NCBI GenBank assembly: GCA_902779645.1
Contig: CACZCH010000004.1
Coordinates: forward strand, 87,925 to 151,924
DNA: 64,000 bases
Reading direction: 5' to 3'
Source of the DNA: an uncultured bacterium
GTDB lineage: Bacteria; Cyanobacteriota; Vampirovibrionia; Gastranaerophilales; Gastranaerophilaceae
The notes beneath the pieces are model-generated. The model did not search any database, was not told where the DNA came from, and saw only the letters and a program-made list of their open reading frames with translations. Position numbers and translations under genes: made by a program. How positions within the stretch are numbered: the first letter of the stretch is position 1; every line of letters starts with the position of its first letter. Positions 51,391-61,167 of this stretch are shown here, piece by piece.

Positions 51391-53262
51391 CTAATCAAGA
51401 AGGTCGCCTATGATACCTTCGTGATTGTTGTTGTTATTACAATCACCTTGGCATTGGCATTTACATACTAATTCAGGAAGGTATTTATAAATCGCTTCTA
51501 ACAATGCTTTCAATTGTTCTTTGTCAAGGTCATGTTTGTCAGCAAACTCAAGTACCAAATTGTATATATTTTGGTTTGTTGCGTTACCTTGTTTCATCAA
51601 TGATATTATTGTTTCTGCTTCTTCGATATTTTCAGCATGAAGAGAATTCAAGAATTCTGTATATTTTGCATAATTATCAGCATCGTGTTTAATCCATAAT
51701 TCTTCAAGTTCATCTTTTGTCAGAGCTTTACCAGCAATTGCTATTAGGCTGTCAATTTGTGCTTTGAACTCGGGCATACGTTTCTCGAGGAGATTCAGAT
51801 ATGTATTAGTAGTATTTGCACTTTCATTTAATTTAACAAGCTCTGGTCTAATTAATTTTACTTCATTTAAAAGTTCTGCTATGTCCATATTTTGGAGTTT
51901 AAGTAATATCTTTGTAGAATCTCCGGTTGCTTTAATACCGTCAAGAGTTTCTTGCTGAGCATCCATTTTTGCCAGAATTTGGTCACCGTATAACTTAAAC
52001 AAGTTAGCAAGATTATCCATCTTGTTCAACATAGAATCTGCTTTAACAACTAATACATCTAAATCGTTTTTGATTTCTTGTAATAAATCCATTAAAGCTT
52101 TGTATGCACCTTCTAAATCACCGTTAGCAATTGAATTAAGGATTGCTTGTAATTTAGCTTCGGTAGCTTTTTGGCTGTCTAAAATTTGTTTTAGCAGATA
52201 GTTAGCTCGTGCAAATCCCATAGCTTCAATTTCCATTTGGGTATAACCTTGAGCAATTAAGATTTTCATACCTTCTGCTGTGATTTTTTGTTCTTTTTCT
52301 TGATTAGCAATAATGGTTTCCAAAGCTGTAATTTGAATATTGTTTTGAACAACCATACTGTCAACTGCTTCGCGAACGCCTTTAACTTCTTCGTATGTAG
52401 CTTTTCCTGTTCTGTCAATTGAACCCAAAAGCTTAATAGCTAATTGTAGATATTTGCCGTATTCAGAATTTGCTTTGTTTAATTTTTCAAGGTTTTCGTT
52501 AACCAAGTCTAATCTAGCTATAATTTGTTGCAGGGCACCTAATACATCACCGCCGTGGTCTTTAGCCCATTGAATTGCTTCGTTAAGAATTGCAATTGCT
52601 TCTGCGTTGGAAAATCCTTGAGCCTCAAGCAAAGAGATAATCACTTTTTGATAGCCGTTACTTTCTTGAATGCCGTTATCAATATCTATAATTTTGTCAG
52701 CCATGCTTGTTAAAATAGCTTTCAATGCATTTAAATCGCCTGAAACACCATTTTGCCATGCCGTTACTTGTGCTACGTAAGCATTAAATTCTGCTTGAGA
52801 AATTTTTTGTTGTTCAAGCATTTGTGCCAAAATAGCTAACATAGAATTAAATAGTGCAGTAGTTTGGGCATTATCAATTGTAATCGTAATTTCTGTTTTA
52901 TTTTCTGCCGGCGGTAGTTCATAATAATTCTTTTCGCAAGATGCTAATGCAGCTGCAGCAATAACGCCAGTTGCTACTTTTGCGGAATTTTTAACCAAAC
53001 TGCCCTTAAAAGCTATATTAGAAGAAAATGGAGCAACGTAAGATTTTGCAGATTCATCTTTTTTACCTTCTGCGTCATCTTTCATAACTCCTAATTCTTT
53101 TCCTAATTGCGGATCTTCCATTAAATTTTTAAGACCTAAGAATGTCAAAGCATTCATCCCTGTTTGATTAGCTGCAATTTCCGGCTCAGAAGCAGGTGTA
53201 TCGGCAGCTTTTTTTGCCATTTTGTCATCCAATGACAACAAGTTGATTTTCATAATTTTCAT
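51391..53262 (-). CDS. large helical protein with F-x-G motif and internal lipobox
   Basis: This 623-residue protein has a polar first 80 residues. Then come SNIAFKGSLV (F-x-G at 85-87), a hydrophobic stretch and LASC at 106-109 (VATGVIAAAALASCEKN), which looks like a lipoprotein signal but is internal. Residues 130-590 are long amphipathic helices with many isoleucine/leucine heptads. The C terminus carries CKCQCQGDC, an Asn run and an acidic tail (EGIIGDLLD). AAGGAG lies before the ATG. It may be an anchored coiled-coil surface or scaffold protein. No family is recognised. Confidence 0.65.
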   Translation of the reverse strand: MKIMKINLLSLDDKMAKKAADTPASEPEIAANQTGMNALTFLGLKNLMEDPQLGKELGVMKDDAEGKKDESAKSYVAPFSSNIAFKGSLVKNSAKVATGVIAAAALASCEKNYYELPPAENKTEITITIDNAQTTALFNSMLAILAQMLEQQKISQAEFNAYVAQVTAWQNGVSGDLNALKAILTSMADKIIDIDNGIQESNGYQKVIISLLEAQGFSNAEAIAILNEAIQWAKDHGGDVLGALQQIIARLDLVNENLEKLNKANSEYGKYLQLAIKLLGSIDRTGKATYEEVKGVREAVDSMVVQNNIQITALETIIANQEKEQKITAEGMKILIAQGYTQMEIEAMGFARANYLLKQILDSQKATEAKLQAILNSIANGDLEGAYKALMDLLQEIKNDLDVLVVKADSMLNKMDNLANLFKLYGDQILAKMDAQQETLDGIKATGDSTKILLKLQNMDIAELLNEVKLIRPELVKLNESANTTNTYLNLLEKRMPEFKAQIDSLIAIAGKALTKDELEELWIKHDADNYAKYTEFLNSLHAENIEEAETIISLMKQGNATNQNIYNLVLEFADKHDLDKEQLKALLEAIYKYLPELVCKCQCQGDCNNNNNHEGIIGDLLD

Positions 53263-53418
53263 ACGTTTTATGCTCCTTTTTTAACGTGCTAGTGTCATAC
53301 CTATTATACAAAGTACAAAAATTGTAAAAAATAATTTTGCTAGTTTTTCCATGTTTTTGAGTGAAATGTTTACAAAAGTTTACAGTTTTTTCTTGTTGTT
53401 TCAGTCGTTATGTTTTAC

Positions 53419-53447
53419 TTGCTATATCAAAATCTTCAAGCTATAAT
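53419..53447 (+). promoter_or_regulatory. promoter of aspartate kinase
   Basis: TTGCTA and TATAAT are separated by 17 bases, ending 25 bases before the start codon. Confidence 0.65.
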
Positions 53448-53472
53448 ATCAAATGGACAAAAGGTTAGGAAA

Positions 53473-54738
53473 ATGAAAGATATAATAGTACAGAAGTTCG
53501 GAGGAACATCTGTTGCAGACACAGATAAAATAAAAAATGTAGCAAAGGCTATCATCAGGGAGAAGGAATTAGGGCATGATATTGTTGTTGTAGTTTCTGC
53601 AATGGGGCATACGACAGATTATCTTGTTAAGATGGCGCATGAGATATCAGAAAATCCGTCATCAAGAGAAATGGACATGCTTCTTTCTACCGGCGAAGGT
53701 GTTTCTATTGCACTTCTAGCAATGGCACTTCAAGCTCAAGGATGCCCTGCTGTCAGTATGAATGCCATGCAAATTGGTATTATGACAGAAAAGGTTCACT
53801 CTAAGGCTAGAATTATTGATATAAAAACAGAAAAAATAAAAAGTTATTTAGAGCAAGGCAAAGTTGTTGTAGTCGCCGGATTTCAAGGTATAACCGAAGA
53901 TTTTGAGATTACGACTCTCGGGAGAGGCGGCTCTGATACTTCAGCGGTTGCTCTTGCAGGAGCATTGAACGCAAAACGATGCGATATTTATACAGATGTC
54001 GAAGGTGTTTATACAACAGATCCGCGTGTTGTACCTCATGCTTCAAGACTTGAGGAAATTTCTTATGGTGAAATGCTTGAACTTGCAAGAGTAGGGGCAA
54101 ATGTTCTTCATCCAAGAGCAGTCGAGACAGCCAAACAATATGAAGTGCCGGTTAGAGTCCGAAGCACTTTTAAGTTAGATAATTTAGGAACTTTAATATT
54201 AGGAGTCGACAAGATGGAATTACACAAACCTGTAACAGGCGTTGCGTCTGATTTATCACAATTAAGAATTGTCGTTTGCGACGTAAAGGATAACCCCGGT
54301 ACTGCCGCAATACTGTTTAATGGTTTAGCAATTGCCAATATCTCAGTTGATATGATTATCCAGTCTTATGCAAGACGTGAACTCAATACAAATGACATAG
54401 CTTTTACAATAGATAAGGGTGATTTAAAACAGACATTGAGCATTTTAGAGAAGGTTAAAGCTCAATTGGAATTTTCTAATGTATTTGTAGATGATAAGAT
54501 TGCAAAAATTTCAATTGTTGGTGCCGGCATGATTGACCGACCCGGTATAGCTGCTCAGATGTTTAAAACATTGGCTGATAACGATATAAATATAAAGATG
54601 ATTGCGACAAGTGAAATAAAAATCAGTTGTATTGTTGACGAAAATGACGCTAAAAAGTCAGTAGAAAGTTTGCATAAAGCTTTTCACTTGGAATCGGATG
54701 AAATTGCAGAAGTAAAAGGTACTTTGCCTGATGTATAG
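53473..54738 (+). CDS. lysC: aspartate kinase
   Basis: 421 residues. The kinase domain has KFGGTSVADTDKIKNVA, the TLGRGGSDTSAVALAGAL site and YTDVEGVYTTDPR. Two ACT domains follow (residues about 265-345 and 350-415) and would mediate feedback inhibition by lysine and/or threonine. It catalyses the first step of the Asp-derived amino acid pathway. The ATG after TTAGGAAA is chosen; the longer upstream frame is promoter DNA. Confidence 0.95.
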   Translation: MKDIIVQKFGGTSVADTDKIKNVAKAIIREKELGHDIVVVVSAMGHTTDYLVKMAHEISENPSSREMDMLLSTGEGVSIALLAMALQAQGCPAVSMNAMQIGIMTEKVHSKARIIDIKTEKIKSYLEQGKVVVVAGFQGITEDFEITTLGRGGSDTSAVALAGALNAKRCDIYTDVEGVYTTDPRVVPHASRLEEISYGEMLELARVGANVLHPRAVETAKQYEVPVRVRSTFKLDNLGTLILGVDKMELHKPVTGVASDLSQLRIVVCDVKDNPGTAAILFNGLAIANISVDMIIQSYARRELNTNDIAFTIDKGDLKQTLSILEKVKAQLEFSNVFVDDKIAKISIVGAGMIDRPGIAAQMFKTLADNDINIKMIATSEIKISCIVDENDAKKSVESLHKAFHLESDEIAEVKGTLPDV

Positions 54739-54793
54739 AAATTTTTGAACAAAAAATATTTACACTCGTTAAATAAACAGAAAGGTGTAGTTT

Positions 54794-55264
54794 ATGAAAA
54801 AATTTTTATATACTTTTTTTTCTTTAGTAATATTATCATTATCGGTTTATGCTGATGACAAGTCAGAGGCTTTAAAAACATTTAATGAATATGTCAATGC
54901 TGCGAATAATTATAATCCTGCAGTTGCTTATTTTTATTCCCCTTCTGCAAAGATTATACGTCAGGTAGTTAAACCTGATGGTAAAACCGTAGATGTACTT
55001 ACTGATACGGCGACTTATGTAAAACAGATGAAAATCGGGCAAGCAGGCGCAAAACTTCGTTCATATAAAAATAATTATACAAATATTGTAGTAACCCAAA
55101 TTAGTCCCGGAAAAGTTAAGGTATCAAGTGTTCGCCATCCCTCAGTTGATAACGACAGCTTGAAAGCTTATATGATTTTTCAAAAAAAATCTGACGGAAG
55201 ATGGGTTATTGTAGAAGAGATGATGCAGACAAGACAGCAAATCTTCTTAAGGTATGCTAAATAG
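54794..55264 (+). CDS. secreted NTF2-like hypothetical protein
   Basis: 156 residues with a signal peptide (MKKFLYTFFSLVILSLSVYA). The body resembles an NTF2/SnoaL-type fold (helix EALKTFNEYVNAANNYNPA, strands ending YMIFQKKSDGRWVIVEEMM). A small pocket protein in the periplasm is inferred. GAAAGG lies upstream. Confidence 0.6.
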   Translation: MKKFLYTFFSLVILSLSVYADDKSEALKTFNEYVNAANNYNPAVAYFYSPSAKIIRQVVKPDGKTVDVLTDTATYVKQMKIGQAGAKLRSYKNNYTNIVVTQISPGKVKVSSVRHPSVDNDSLKAYMIFQKKSDGRWVIVEEMMQTRQQIFLRYAK

Positions 55265-55580
55265 AAACCAATCTTAATAACTTAATGGGGTTTGGGGCAT
55301 TACGGAATGAGCAAACAATGTAGGTGAGATGATAACAAAGCAAGTGCTGTCTGAAGGACAGGCGGGTTGGTAAATGTCTATGTTACGTTATATGTTTTAT
55401 TCTACTTTAAGTGGTACTTTTACCCCCGAATGTCCTGAGTTCACTTGCTCAGGTCGAACCGTACAATTGTTTAGCGAATGTAGTTTCAGCCCCAAGAGTT
55501 TCTTTCTCCACTTTCTTTGCGGTCAAAGAAAGTGGATATAAAAAATCTATCTAAAAATAAAATTTTAAAATTATAAAATA
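55265..55580. other. noncoding stretch with one strong hairpin
   Basis: No supported gene. It contains a perfect 11-bp hairpin CCACTTTCTTT/AAAGAAAGTGG with loop GCGGTC (55510-55537) and a CCTGAG...CTCAGG short inverted repeat near 55432-55462. Confidence 0.55.
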
Positions 55581-55608
55581 ATGCACCAAAATATGTATTT
55601 TGGTGCAT
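55581..55608 (-). terminator. terminator after surE
   Basis: TGCACCAAAATA/TATTTTGGTGCA with a two-base loop directly follows the stop; the sequence beyond it on the minus strand is T-rich. Confidence 0.65.
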
Positions 55609-55611
55609 AAA

Positions 55612-56403
55612 CTAAAACCAATTACAAACATCCTCTTGACAAAGACTTGATTCTAAATCTTGTATTATATTTTTTCTCGTCATCTCATAAGTTACAGGAG
55701 TTATCGAAATCTTATTGTTTCTGACTGCAGCAATATCAGAAACAGCATTCTCTGGTTCTGTTATTAATTCACCTGCCATCCAATAATATACTTTTCCTCT
55801 CGGATCAATTCTTTTCTCATAATAATCCGTAAAAATTCTGTTACCAAGCTCTGTAATAGCAATCCCTGCGATATCCTCTTTTTCAAGCCCCGGAATATTT
55901 ATATTCAAAATCGTTTTAGGAGGAATTTTGTATTTATCTATTCTATTAAGAAGCTCTCCTATAAACTTAGACGCAAACTTAAAATCTTCATATTCATTTC
56001 TTAAGCTTGCAAGAGAAGTCGCTATACTGGGATACCCCATCATAGCACCCTCCATAGCACAGCTGACTGTCCCTGAATATAATATATCAGCACCCAAATT
56101 TGGACCGTGATTAATACCGGAAATTACAAAATCCGGCTTTTCATCTTCTCCTAAAATAGCGTTAATCGCCAATTTAACACAATCACCCGGAGTTCCGGTT
56201 GTCATCCAGCATCTTTTAGCACCGTACTTTGGCTCAACCTCCTCAACTCTTAATGGAGAATGCAATGTCAACGAATGTCCCGCAGCACTGCGTTCTCTAT
56301 CGGGAGCAACAACATAAACATCATGACAAGGAGATATTCCTTCTATTAAAGCTCTTATACCATTCGATAATATGCCGTCATCATTGGATACTAAGATTTT
56401 CAT
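55612..56403 (-). CDS. surE: 5'-nucleotidase SurE
   Basis: 263 residues. The N-terminal metal-site motif is MKILVSNDDGILSNGIRALI, and GTPGDCVKLAI and SGINHGPNLGADILYSGTV are conserved SurE segments. It removes phosphate from nucleoside 5'- and 3'-monophosphates. It is last in the thyX-SBP-surE unit. Confidence 0.95.
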   Translation of the reverse strand: MKILVSNDDGILSNGIRALIEGISPCHDVYVVAPDRERSAAGHSLTLHSPLRVEEVEPKYGAKRCWMTTGTPGDCVKLAINAILGEDEKPDFVISGINHGPNLGADILYSGTVSCAMEGAMMGYPSIATSLASLRNEYEDFKFASKFIGELLNRIDKYKIPPKTILNINIPGLEKEDIAGIAITELGNRIFTDYYEKRIDPRGKVYYWMAGELITEPENAVSDIAAVRNNKISITPVTYEMTRKNIIQDLESSLCQEDVCNWF

Positions 56404-56410
56404 TTTATTT

Positions 56411-57205
56411 TTATCCCTCTAACCATTGTTTGTGCAAACGGTTAATTACATTCTTCTGCTTTAAATCAGAAATTGCATTGTTTAACTCTTCTTTAAGCTT
56501 AGCAGAACCTTTACCTCTTTTAAAACCAATTCCGTAAGGTTCTCTGGAATACCTTTTCGGAAGAAGTTTAACTTGATTATCATCAATTGCAAACCTGCTT
56601 AAAATAGTATCGTCAGATGTTATTGCATCAATTTTACCGTTTTTAAGAGCATGATATGCCTCTTTATATGTTTTAAAACCTAAAATATTTGCTGTCGGTG
56701 CAAGATTAAGCATATTTTTTTCCGCTGTCGTACCCCAAATAATTCCAACATTCTGACCTGACAAATCTCCTATTGAAGATATTTTACTTGCTCTTCTCAC
56801 TAAAAGTGCCTGCCCTGCAACATCATAAGGGATAGAGAAATCTATAATTTGTAATCTCTGAGGAGTAATTGTCATAGTTGCAATAACTATATCAACTTCA
56901 CCGGTTGAAGCTTTTAAGAGCCTGTCATGCGGCGTTACAGGTATGAACTTAACATTATTTCTGTTGCCTGTAATATACTGCGCAATATACCTTGCTAAAT
57001 CTGCATCATATCCGCAAACTTCACCTTTTTCATTCTTGAACCCAAAAGGTTTAGAATCCAAGTTAATTCCGACTCTTATTATACCTTTTTCCATAATTGA
57101 GTCATAAATATCCTTTTCTTCATATTTTTCAGGTTTTAATACGAAAAAGTATAATGCAACTAAGCATAAAAATATTGATATTAAAATTGTTCCGAGTTTA
57201 TTCAT
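56411..57205 (-). CDS. family 3 solute-binding protein (polar amino acid type)
   Basis: 264 residues. A signal/anchor (LGTILISIFLCLVALYFFVL) is followed by the SBP_bac_3 fold (RVGINLDSKPFGFKNEKGEV, GYDADLARYIA, ATMTITPQRLQIIDFSIPY, YGIGFKRG). No lipobox Cys is seen and no ABC permease or ATPase genes are adjacent, so it may serve a transporter encoded elsewhere or act as a sensor. Its start overlaps the thyX stop. Confidence 0.85.
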   Translation of the reverse strand: MNKLGTILISIFLCLVALYFFVLKPEKYEEKDIYDSIMEKGIIRVGINLDSKPFGFKNEKGEVCGYDADLARYIAQYITGNRNNVKFIPVTPHDRLLKASTGEVDIVIATMTITPQRLQIIDFSIPYDVAGQALLVRRASKISSIGDLSGQNVGIIWGTTAEKNMLNLAPTANILGFKTYKEAYHALKNGKIDAITSDDTILSRFAIDDNQVKLLPKRYSREPYGIGFKRGKGSAKLKEELNNAISDLKQKNVINRLHKQWLEG

Positions 57206-57900
57206 AATTCAAGCTTTTGCTTTCTTCCGCAAGATTTATCTTCATCACAATACCCAAGTCTTTCACATTTAGGTACAAGATAAGGCTTAAGCCAAGGTTC
57301 GACCTTTATCAATTCATCACACATAGCTTTAACCATCATTCTGATTTCATATTGTGCACGTGTACAAAGTCTTAAATTGGCAACGTGAATTAATTCTCTA
57401 AGGTTCATGCTTGTAACAATAGAAGTTGCACAAGCATTCGGAAGAACAGCTCTTGCATCCTCGGCAGGAATTCCTGCTTCGACAAATTCTGTATACTTTT
57501 GAGATATTTCACCCATAAAGTCAATAAATTTTTGTTTAAGTTCTTCATTTTTTTCAATTGTTGGCGGAATTAAATAATCAAATTGCCCTTTCTCCTTAAC
57601 ATACCTTTGAGATTTTTGCGAAAAAGACATGTGACGGTGTCTAACAAGCTGGTGAGTACAAGCTCTTGATACATTTGAAATAGCAAATGTAACTTGTATA
57701 TGTTCTATAACAGAGTAATGACCTGAACCTACAACACGCTCAATAAGCTTTAACATTTTTTCTTCATCATCAGATGCATTATAAATATTAATCGGCATAT
57801 CTGCACTGTAACAAGTTCTGGCTGCTGTATAAATCGTTTTTAGCATATTTTCCGGTTTCGAGATTAAATGTACAACCGGTTTATTGTTATGTTCTTCCAT
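57202..57900 (-). CDS. thyX: FAD-dependent thymidylate synthase
   Basis: 232 residues. The ThyX motif R-H-R-x7-S is present (RHRHMSFSQKSQRY), with VIEHIQVTFAISNVSRACTH before it. It makes dTMP from dUMP using FAD and methylene-tetrahydrofolate. A Cys-rich C-terminal tail (CERLGYCDEDKSCGRKQ) is longer than usual. AAGGAGAG lies upstream, with TTTACA/TATTAT promoter elements beyond. It is first of three genes. Confidence 0.95.
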   Translation of the reverse strand: MEEHNNKPVVHLISKPENMLKTIYTAARTCYSADMPINIYNASDDEEKMLKLIERVVGSGHYSVIEHIQVTFAISNVSRACTHQLVRHRHMSFSQKSQRYVKEKGQFDYLIPPTIEKNEELKQKFIDFMGEISQKYTEFVEAGIPAEDARAVLPNACATSIVTSMNLRELIHVANLRLCTRAQYEIRMMVKAMCDELIKVEPWLKPYLVPKCERLGYCDEDKSCGRKQKLEL

Positions 57901-58027
57901 CCCTCTCTCCTTTTTTATTCATAATAACATAATATTCCGTTTTGTAAAAATTTGTAAAAAAACGTTGTAAAACAAGCAAACTTAAAACTAAATAAAACTT
58001 TATATATATAAGAATAAGGGATTTATT

Positions 58028-58333
58028 ATGTTTACTTTAAAACGAATTTTACAATATTGTACGACTCATTCTAAAAGTGCAGTACAAAACATATATAAAG
58101 TCCGAAGCTTGCCTCAAAATATTGTCAATGCAGGCAAAATAGGATTGCGCTATTCGCAGATAAACAACTATAACATAGCAAAAACCCTGGGTGTTACAAG
58201 CCTTGCGATAACACAAAAAGGATTAAAGCCTCATCTCCCAGGCTTATTGGCAGGTGCAGGGTTATTTTCACCTATACCATTCGGTTCTGTTGCAGGTTTT
58301 GGCGCAGGTAAAGTCTTACAAAGACTTATTTAA
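58028..58333 (+). CDS. small hypothetical protein with Gly/Ala-rich tail
   Basis: 101 residues. The first half is basic and polar. The second half holds a Gly-rich hydrophobic segment (LPGLLAGAGLFSPIPFGSVA, then GFGAGKV) resembling small membrane-active or holin-like peptides. The end overlaps a convergent gene by eight bases. No family recognised. Confidence 0.45.
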   Translation: MFTLKRILQYCTTHSKSAVQNIYKVRSLPQNIVNAGKIGLRYSQINNYNIAKTLGVTSLAITQKGLKPHLPGLLAGAGLFSPIPFGSVAGFGAGKVLQRLI

Positions 58334-58658
58334 CTTTTCCAGTTGAGAAAGTAGCTGCTTCTTCATAAGGATGTTCCAATCCTGCATCAACTGCTGCTTT
58401 GTATGCCGTTTCAAACATATCATCGGAATTATCGGCAATCTGAGGATTATTAACCAAATCTTTTAAATCATTGTTCACGTTGTCAGTATCCTTTACTAAC
58501 ATTGAACGACCCAGTGCTTCTGCTTTAGGATCAGAAAAATCTTTTAATTTTGGCTCTTCCTCTTCTTTTACTCCCTGTGGTGTATCAATCGGTTGTTTTT
58601 GCAAAGATGTAAAATTCACTTGATTAATACTAAAATTAGGACCATTAATTTCACTCAT
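58326..58658 (-). CDS. small hypothetical protein with F-x-S N-terminal motif
   Basis: 110 residues, acidic and probably disordered. The opening MSEINGPNFSINQVNFTSLQ resembles the F-x-G group with Ser in place of Gly. It is convergent with the previous gene. GAGGTAAATA precedes the ATG. Confidence 0.5.
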   Translation of the reverse strand: MSEINGPNFSINQVNFTSLQKQPIDTPQGVKEEEEPKLKDFSDPKAEALGRSMLVKDTDNVNNDLKDLVNNPQIADNSDDMFETAYKAAVDAGLEHPYEEAATFSTGKVK

Positions 58659-58832
58659 GTATATTTACCTCGCTGTTACCATTTATTATATCATTTTTTT
58701 GTTTTAATCAACCATCCATTCATATTAAAACGTGACAATATATTTTTTTGCTAGTAAAAAAATATATTGTTACAAAAGTTTACTTAATTAATAAATCATT
58801 ACCCCCAAATAGTGTATTTTCGCAGATTTTGC

Positions 58833-58861
58833 TTGATTTTTTAAGAAAAAAACACTAGAAT
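58833..58861 (+). promoter_or_regulatory. promoter of rel, likely leaderless
   Basis: TTGATT and TAGAAT are separated by 17 bases. The -10 box ends nine bases before the ATG, and there is no Shine-Dalgarno sequence. Confidence 0.65.
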
Positions 58862-58870
58862 AACTGTATT

Positions 58871-61084
58871 ATGGAACAGTATGTAATATCATTTGATGAA
58901 ATTAAAGAACTTTTAATCGAACAAAAATACATCAATGAAGATATAGATGAGCTTGAGAAGGCTTTTGAATACGCGAAAAAACTTCATGCAGGACAGTATA
59001 GAGTTTCAGAAGAACCTTATATTATTCACCCAATGGAAGTTGTAAAAATCCTTATCGGGTTAAGAGCCGATAAACACACTCTTATGGCAGGGTTCTTGCA
59101 TGACATTCTAGAAGATACAAATACCGAACCGGAAGAACTCAAAGAACTATTTGGAGAAGACGTACTTAACCTTGTTCAAGGAGTTACAAAGCTCGGGAAA
59201 CTTCAATTTAAATCAACGGAAGAACGCCAAGCGGAAAACTTTAGAAGAATGTTTATTGCAATGGCTTCTGATATTAGAATTATTTTCTTAAAACTTGCTG
59301 ACAGACTCCACAACATGCGAACTCTAAACTACATGGCTCCTGCAAAACAGCAAAGAATTGCACAAGAAACTTTAGATATATTTGCTCCGCTTGCAAACCG
59401 TTTAGGTGTCGGTAAGATTAAGGCTGAGCTTGAAGATTTATCTCTTAAATATCTTCATCCAGATAAATATTATGAAATCGCACAGCTTGTTTCGCAAAAA
59501 AAAGCCGAACGTGAAACTACCGTTAATTTTTTAATAGACAGCATTTCTAAAGATGTTAAGGCAAGCGGAATAAATGCAACTATAACCGGCCGTGCAAAAC
59601 ATTATTACAGTATTTACAAAAAAATGAATCGCTTGAACGTAGCTTTTCACGATTTATATGATATTACCGCAGTTCGTGTAATAGTTGATACGGAAAAAGA
59701 GTGTTATGAAGTATTAGGACTTATTCACTCAAGATTTAAACCAATACCGGGAAGATTTAAAGATTATATTGCGATGCCTAAGGGAAACATGTACCAATCT
59801 CTTCACACCTCTGTAATAGGTCCGCGCCAAAAACCGCTTGAAGTTCAAATAAGAACTTGGGAAATGCATGAGATTGCCGAATATGGTGTCGCTGCACACT
59901 GGAGATACAAGGAAAAAGGTTCTCAAAAAGCAGATTCCGCCAACGACGTAAAATTTTCTTGGATGAGAAAATTGGTTGAATACAACAAGGATACAAAAGA
60001 TGCAGCAGATTATGTGGATTCTGTAAAACTGGACTTATTTTCCGATCAGGTATTTGCATTCACCCCGGGAGGAGACGTAATAGATTTACCTCAAGGTGCA
60101 ACACCTGTCGACTTTGCATATCGTATTCACTCTGACGTCGGACACAAAACCGTCGGAGCACTTATTAACGGACGTATTGCGCAGCTTGATACAAAACTTA
60201 AAAACGGTGACATTGTAGAAATTATGACTTCCAAAGTCGCCGCTCCGAGATTAGATTGGCTCCACTTTGTAGTAACTAAACAAGCAGCATCAAGAATTCG
60301 CAGCTGGTATAAGAAGAACAAACGCGAAGACCATATTAATATCGGAAAAGCTAATCTTGAACACGAACTCACAAAAGCTATTTTTGATGAGTATGTAAAA
60401 GAAGGCGAATTTGAAAAAGTAGCCAAGCAGATGAATTATGTGAGTGCAGATGATTTGTTTGCAGCACTTGGATACGGTGAAACAACTTTAAATAAAATTA
60501 TCAACAGGCTTAAAAAACCTCCTAAGCCAGAATCTGAAAATAATGTTCATCAACATAAACCGCGTAAAGCTTCAGAAAAAGACATAATCGGTTTAGAGGG
60601 GCTTTTGTATTCATTTGCAAGGTGTTGTTCTCCAATACCCGGAGAACCGATAGTAGGAGTTGTTACTCGCTCTAAAGGAGTAACTGTTCATAGGCTTGAT
60701 TGTAGGACGTTAGAGAGCATACCTGTTGAACGACTTATGGATATTCAATGGTCAGGGAATAATATTAACAAAACCTATTCAACCACAATTCGTATTGAAA
60801 CAGGAGAACGCCTTGGCATGCTAAAAGATGTTATCAGCGTTGTATCCGATAATAACACTAATATCAACTCTGCAAACGTAAAATCTAAAGGTAAAGTCGG
60901 CATTATAGAACTTGGGATTGAACTTGATAATATAGACACTTTAAGACGTGTTATGACTGCTCTTCAAGCAATGCCTGATGTATTGAGCGTAAAAAGAATT
61001 CAGACGTCATTTAACCAAGCTCCTCAGCAGTTTACGAAAAAGAACAGCAAGTCAAAGCAAAAGAAACCGAACACACATAGCTAG
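58871..61084 (+). CDS. rel: bifunctional (p)ppGpp synthetase/hydrolase (Rel/SpoT)
   Basis: 737 residues. The HD hydrolase domain (HPMEVVKILI, FLHDILEDT, ADRLHNMRTL) and the synthetase domain (YSIYKKMNR, DLYDITAVRVIV, YQSLHTSVIG) are both complete, so it should make and break ppGpp. A TGS domain (DQVFAFTPGGDVIDLPQGAT), a conserved Cys-containing region (SFARCCSPIPGEPIVG) and a C-terminal ACT domain follow. It is a stringent-response enzyme. The tail is basic (KKNSKSKQKKPNTHS). Confidence 0.96.
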   Translation: MEQYVISFDEIKELLIEQKYINEDIDELEKAFEYAKKLHAGQYRVSEEPYIIHPMEVVKILIGLRADKHTLMAGFLHDILEDTNTEPEELKELFGEDVLNLVQGVTKLGKLQFKSTEERQAENFRRMFIAMASDIRIIFLKLADRLHNMRTLNYMAPAKQQRIAQETLDIFAPLANRLGVGKIKAELEDLSLKYLHPDKYYEIAQLVSQKKAERETTVNFLIDSISKDVKASGINATITGRAKHYYSIYKKMNRLNVAFHDLYDITAVRVIVDTEKECYEVLGLIHSRFKPIPGRFKDYIAMPKGNMYQSLHTSVIGPRQKPLEVQIRTWEMHEIAEYGVAAHWRYKEKGSQKADSANDVKFSWMRKLVEYNKDTKDAADYVDSVKLDLFSDQVFAFTPGGDVIDLPQGATPVDFAYRIHSDVGHKTVGALINGRIAQLDTKLKNGDIVEIMTSKVAAPRLDWLHFVVTKQAASRIRSWYKKNKREDHINIGKANLEHELTKAIFDEYVKEGEFEKVAKQMNYVSADDLFAALGYGETTLNKIINRLKKPPKPESENNVHQHKPRKASEKDIIGLEGLLYSFARCCSPIPGEPIVGVVTRSKGVTVHRLDCRTLESIPVERLMDIQWSGNNINKTYSTTIRIETGERLGMLKDVISVVSDNNTNINSANVKSKGKVGIIELGIELDNIDTLRRVMTALQAMPDVLSVKRIQTSFNQAPQQFTKKNSKSKQKKPNTHS

Positions 61085-61167
61085 AATTCTGTTTATTTAA
61101 TTAAAGTACTATCCGCAGATATTCCATTTTGCAGAGAATGCACTTATTTATCCGATTAATCACTTGA

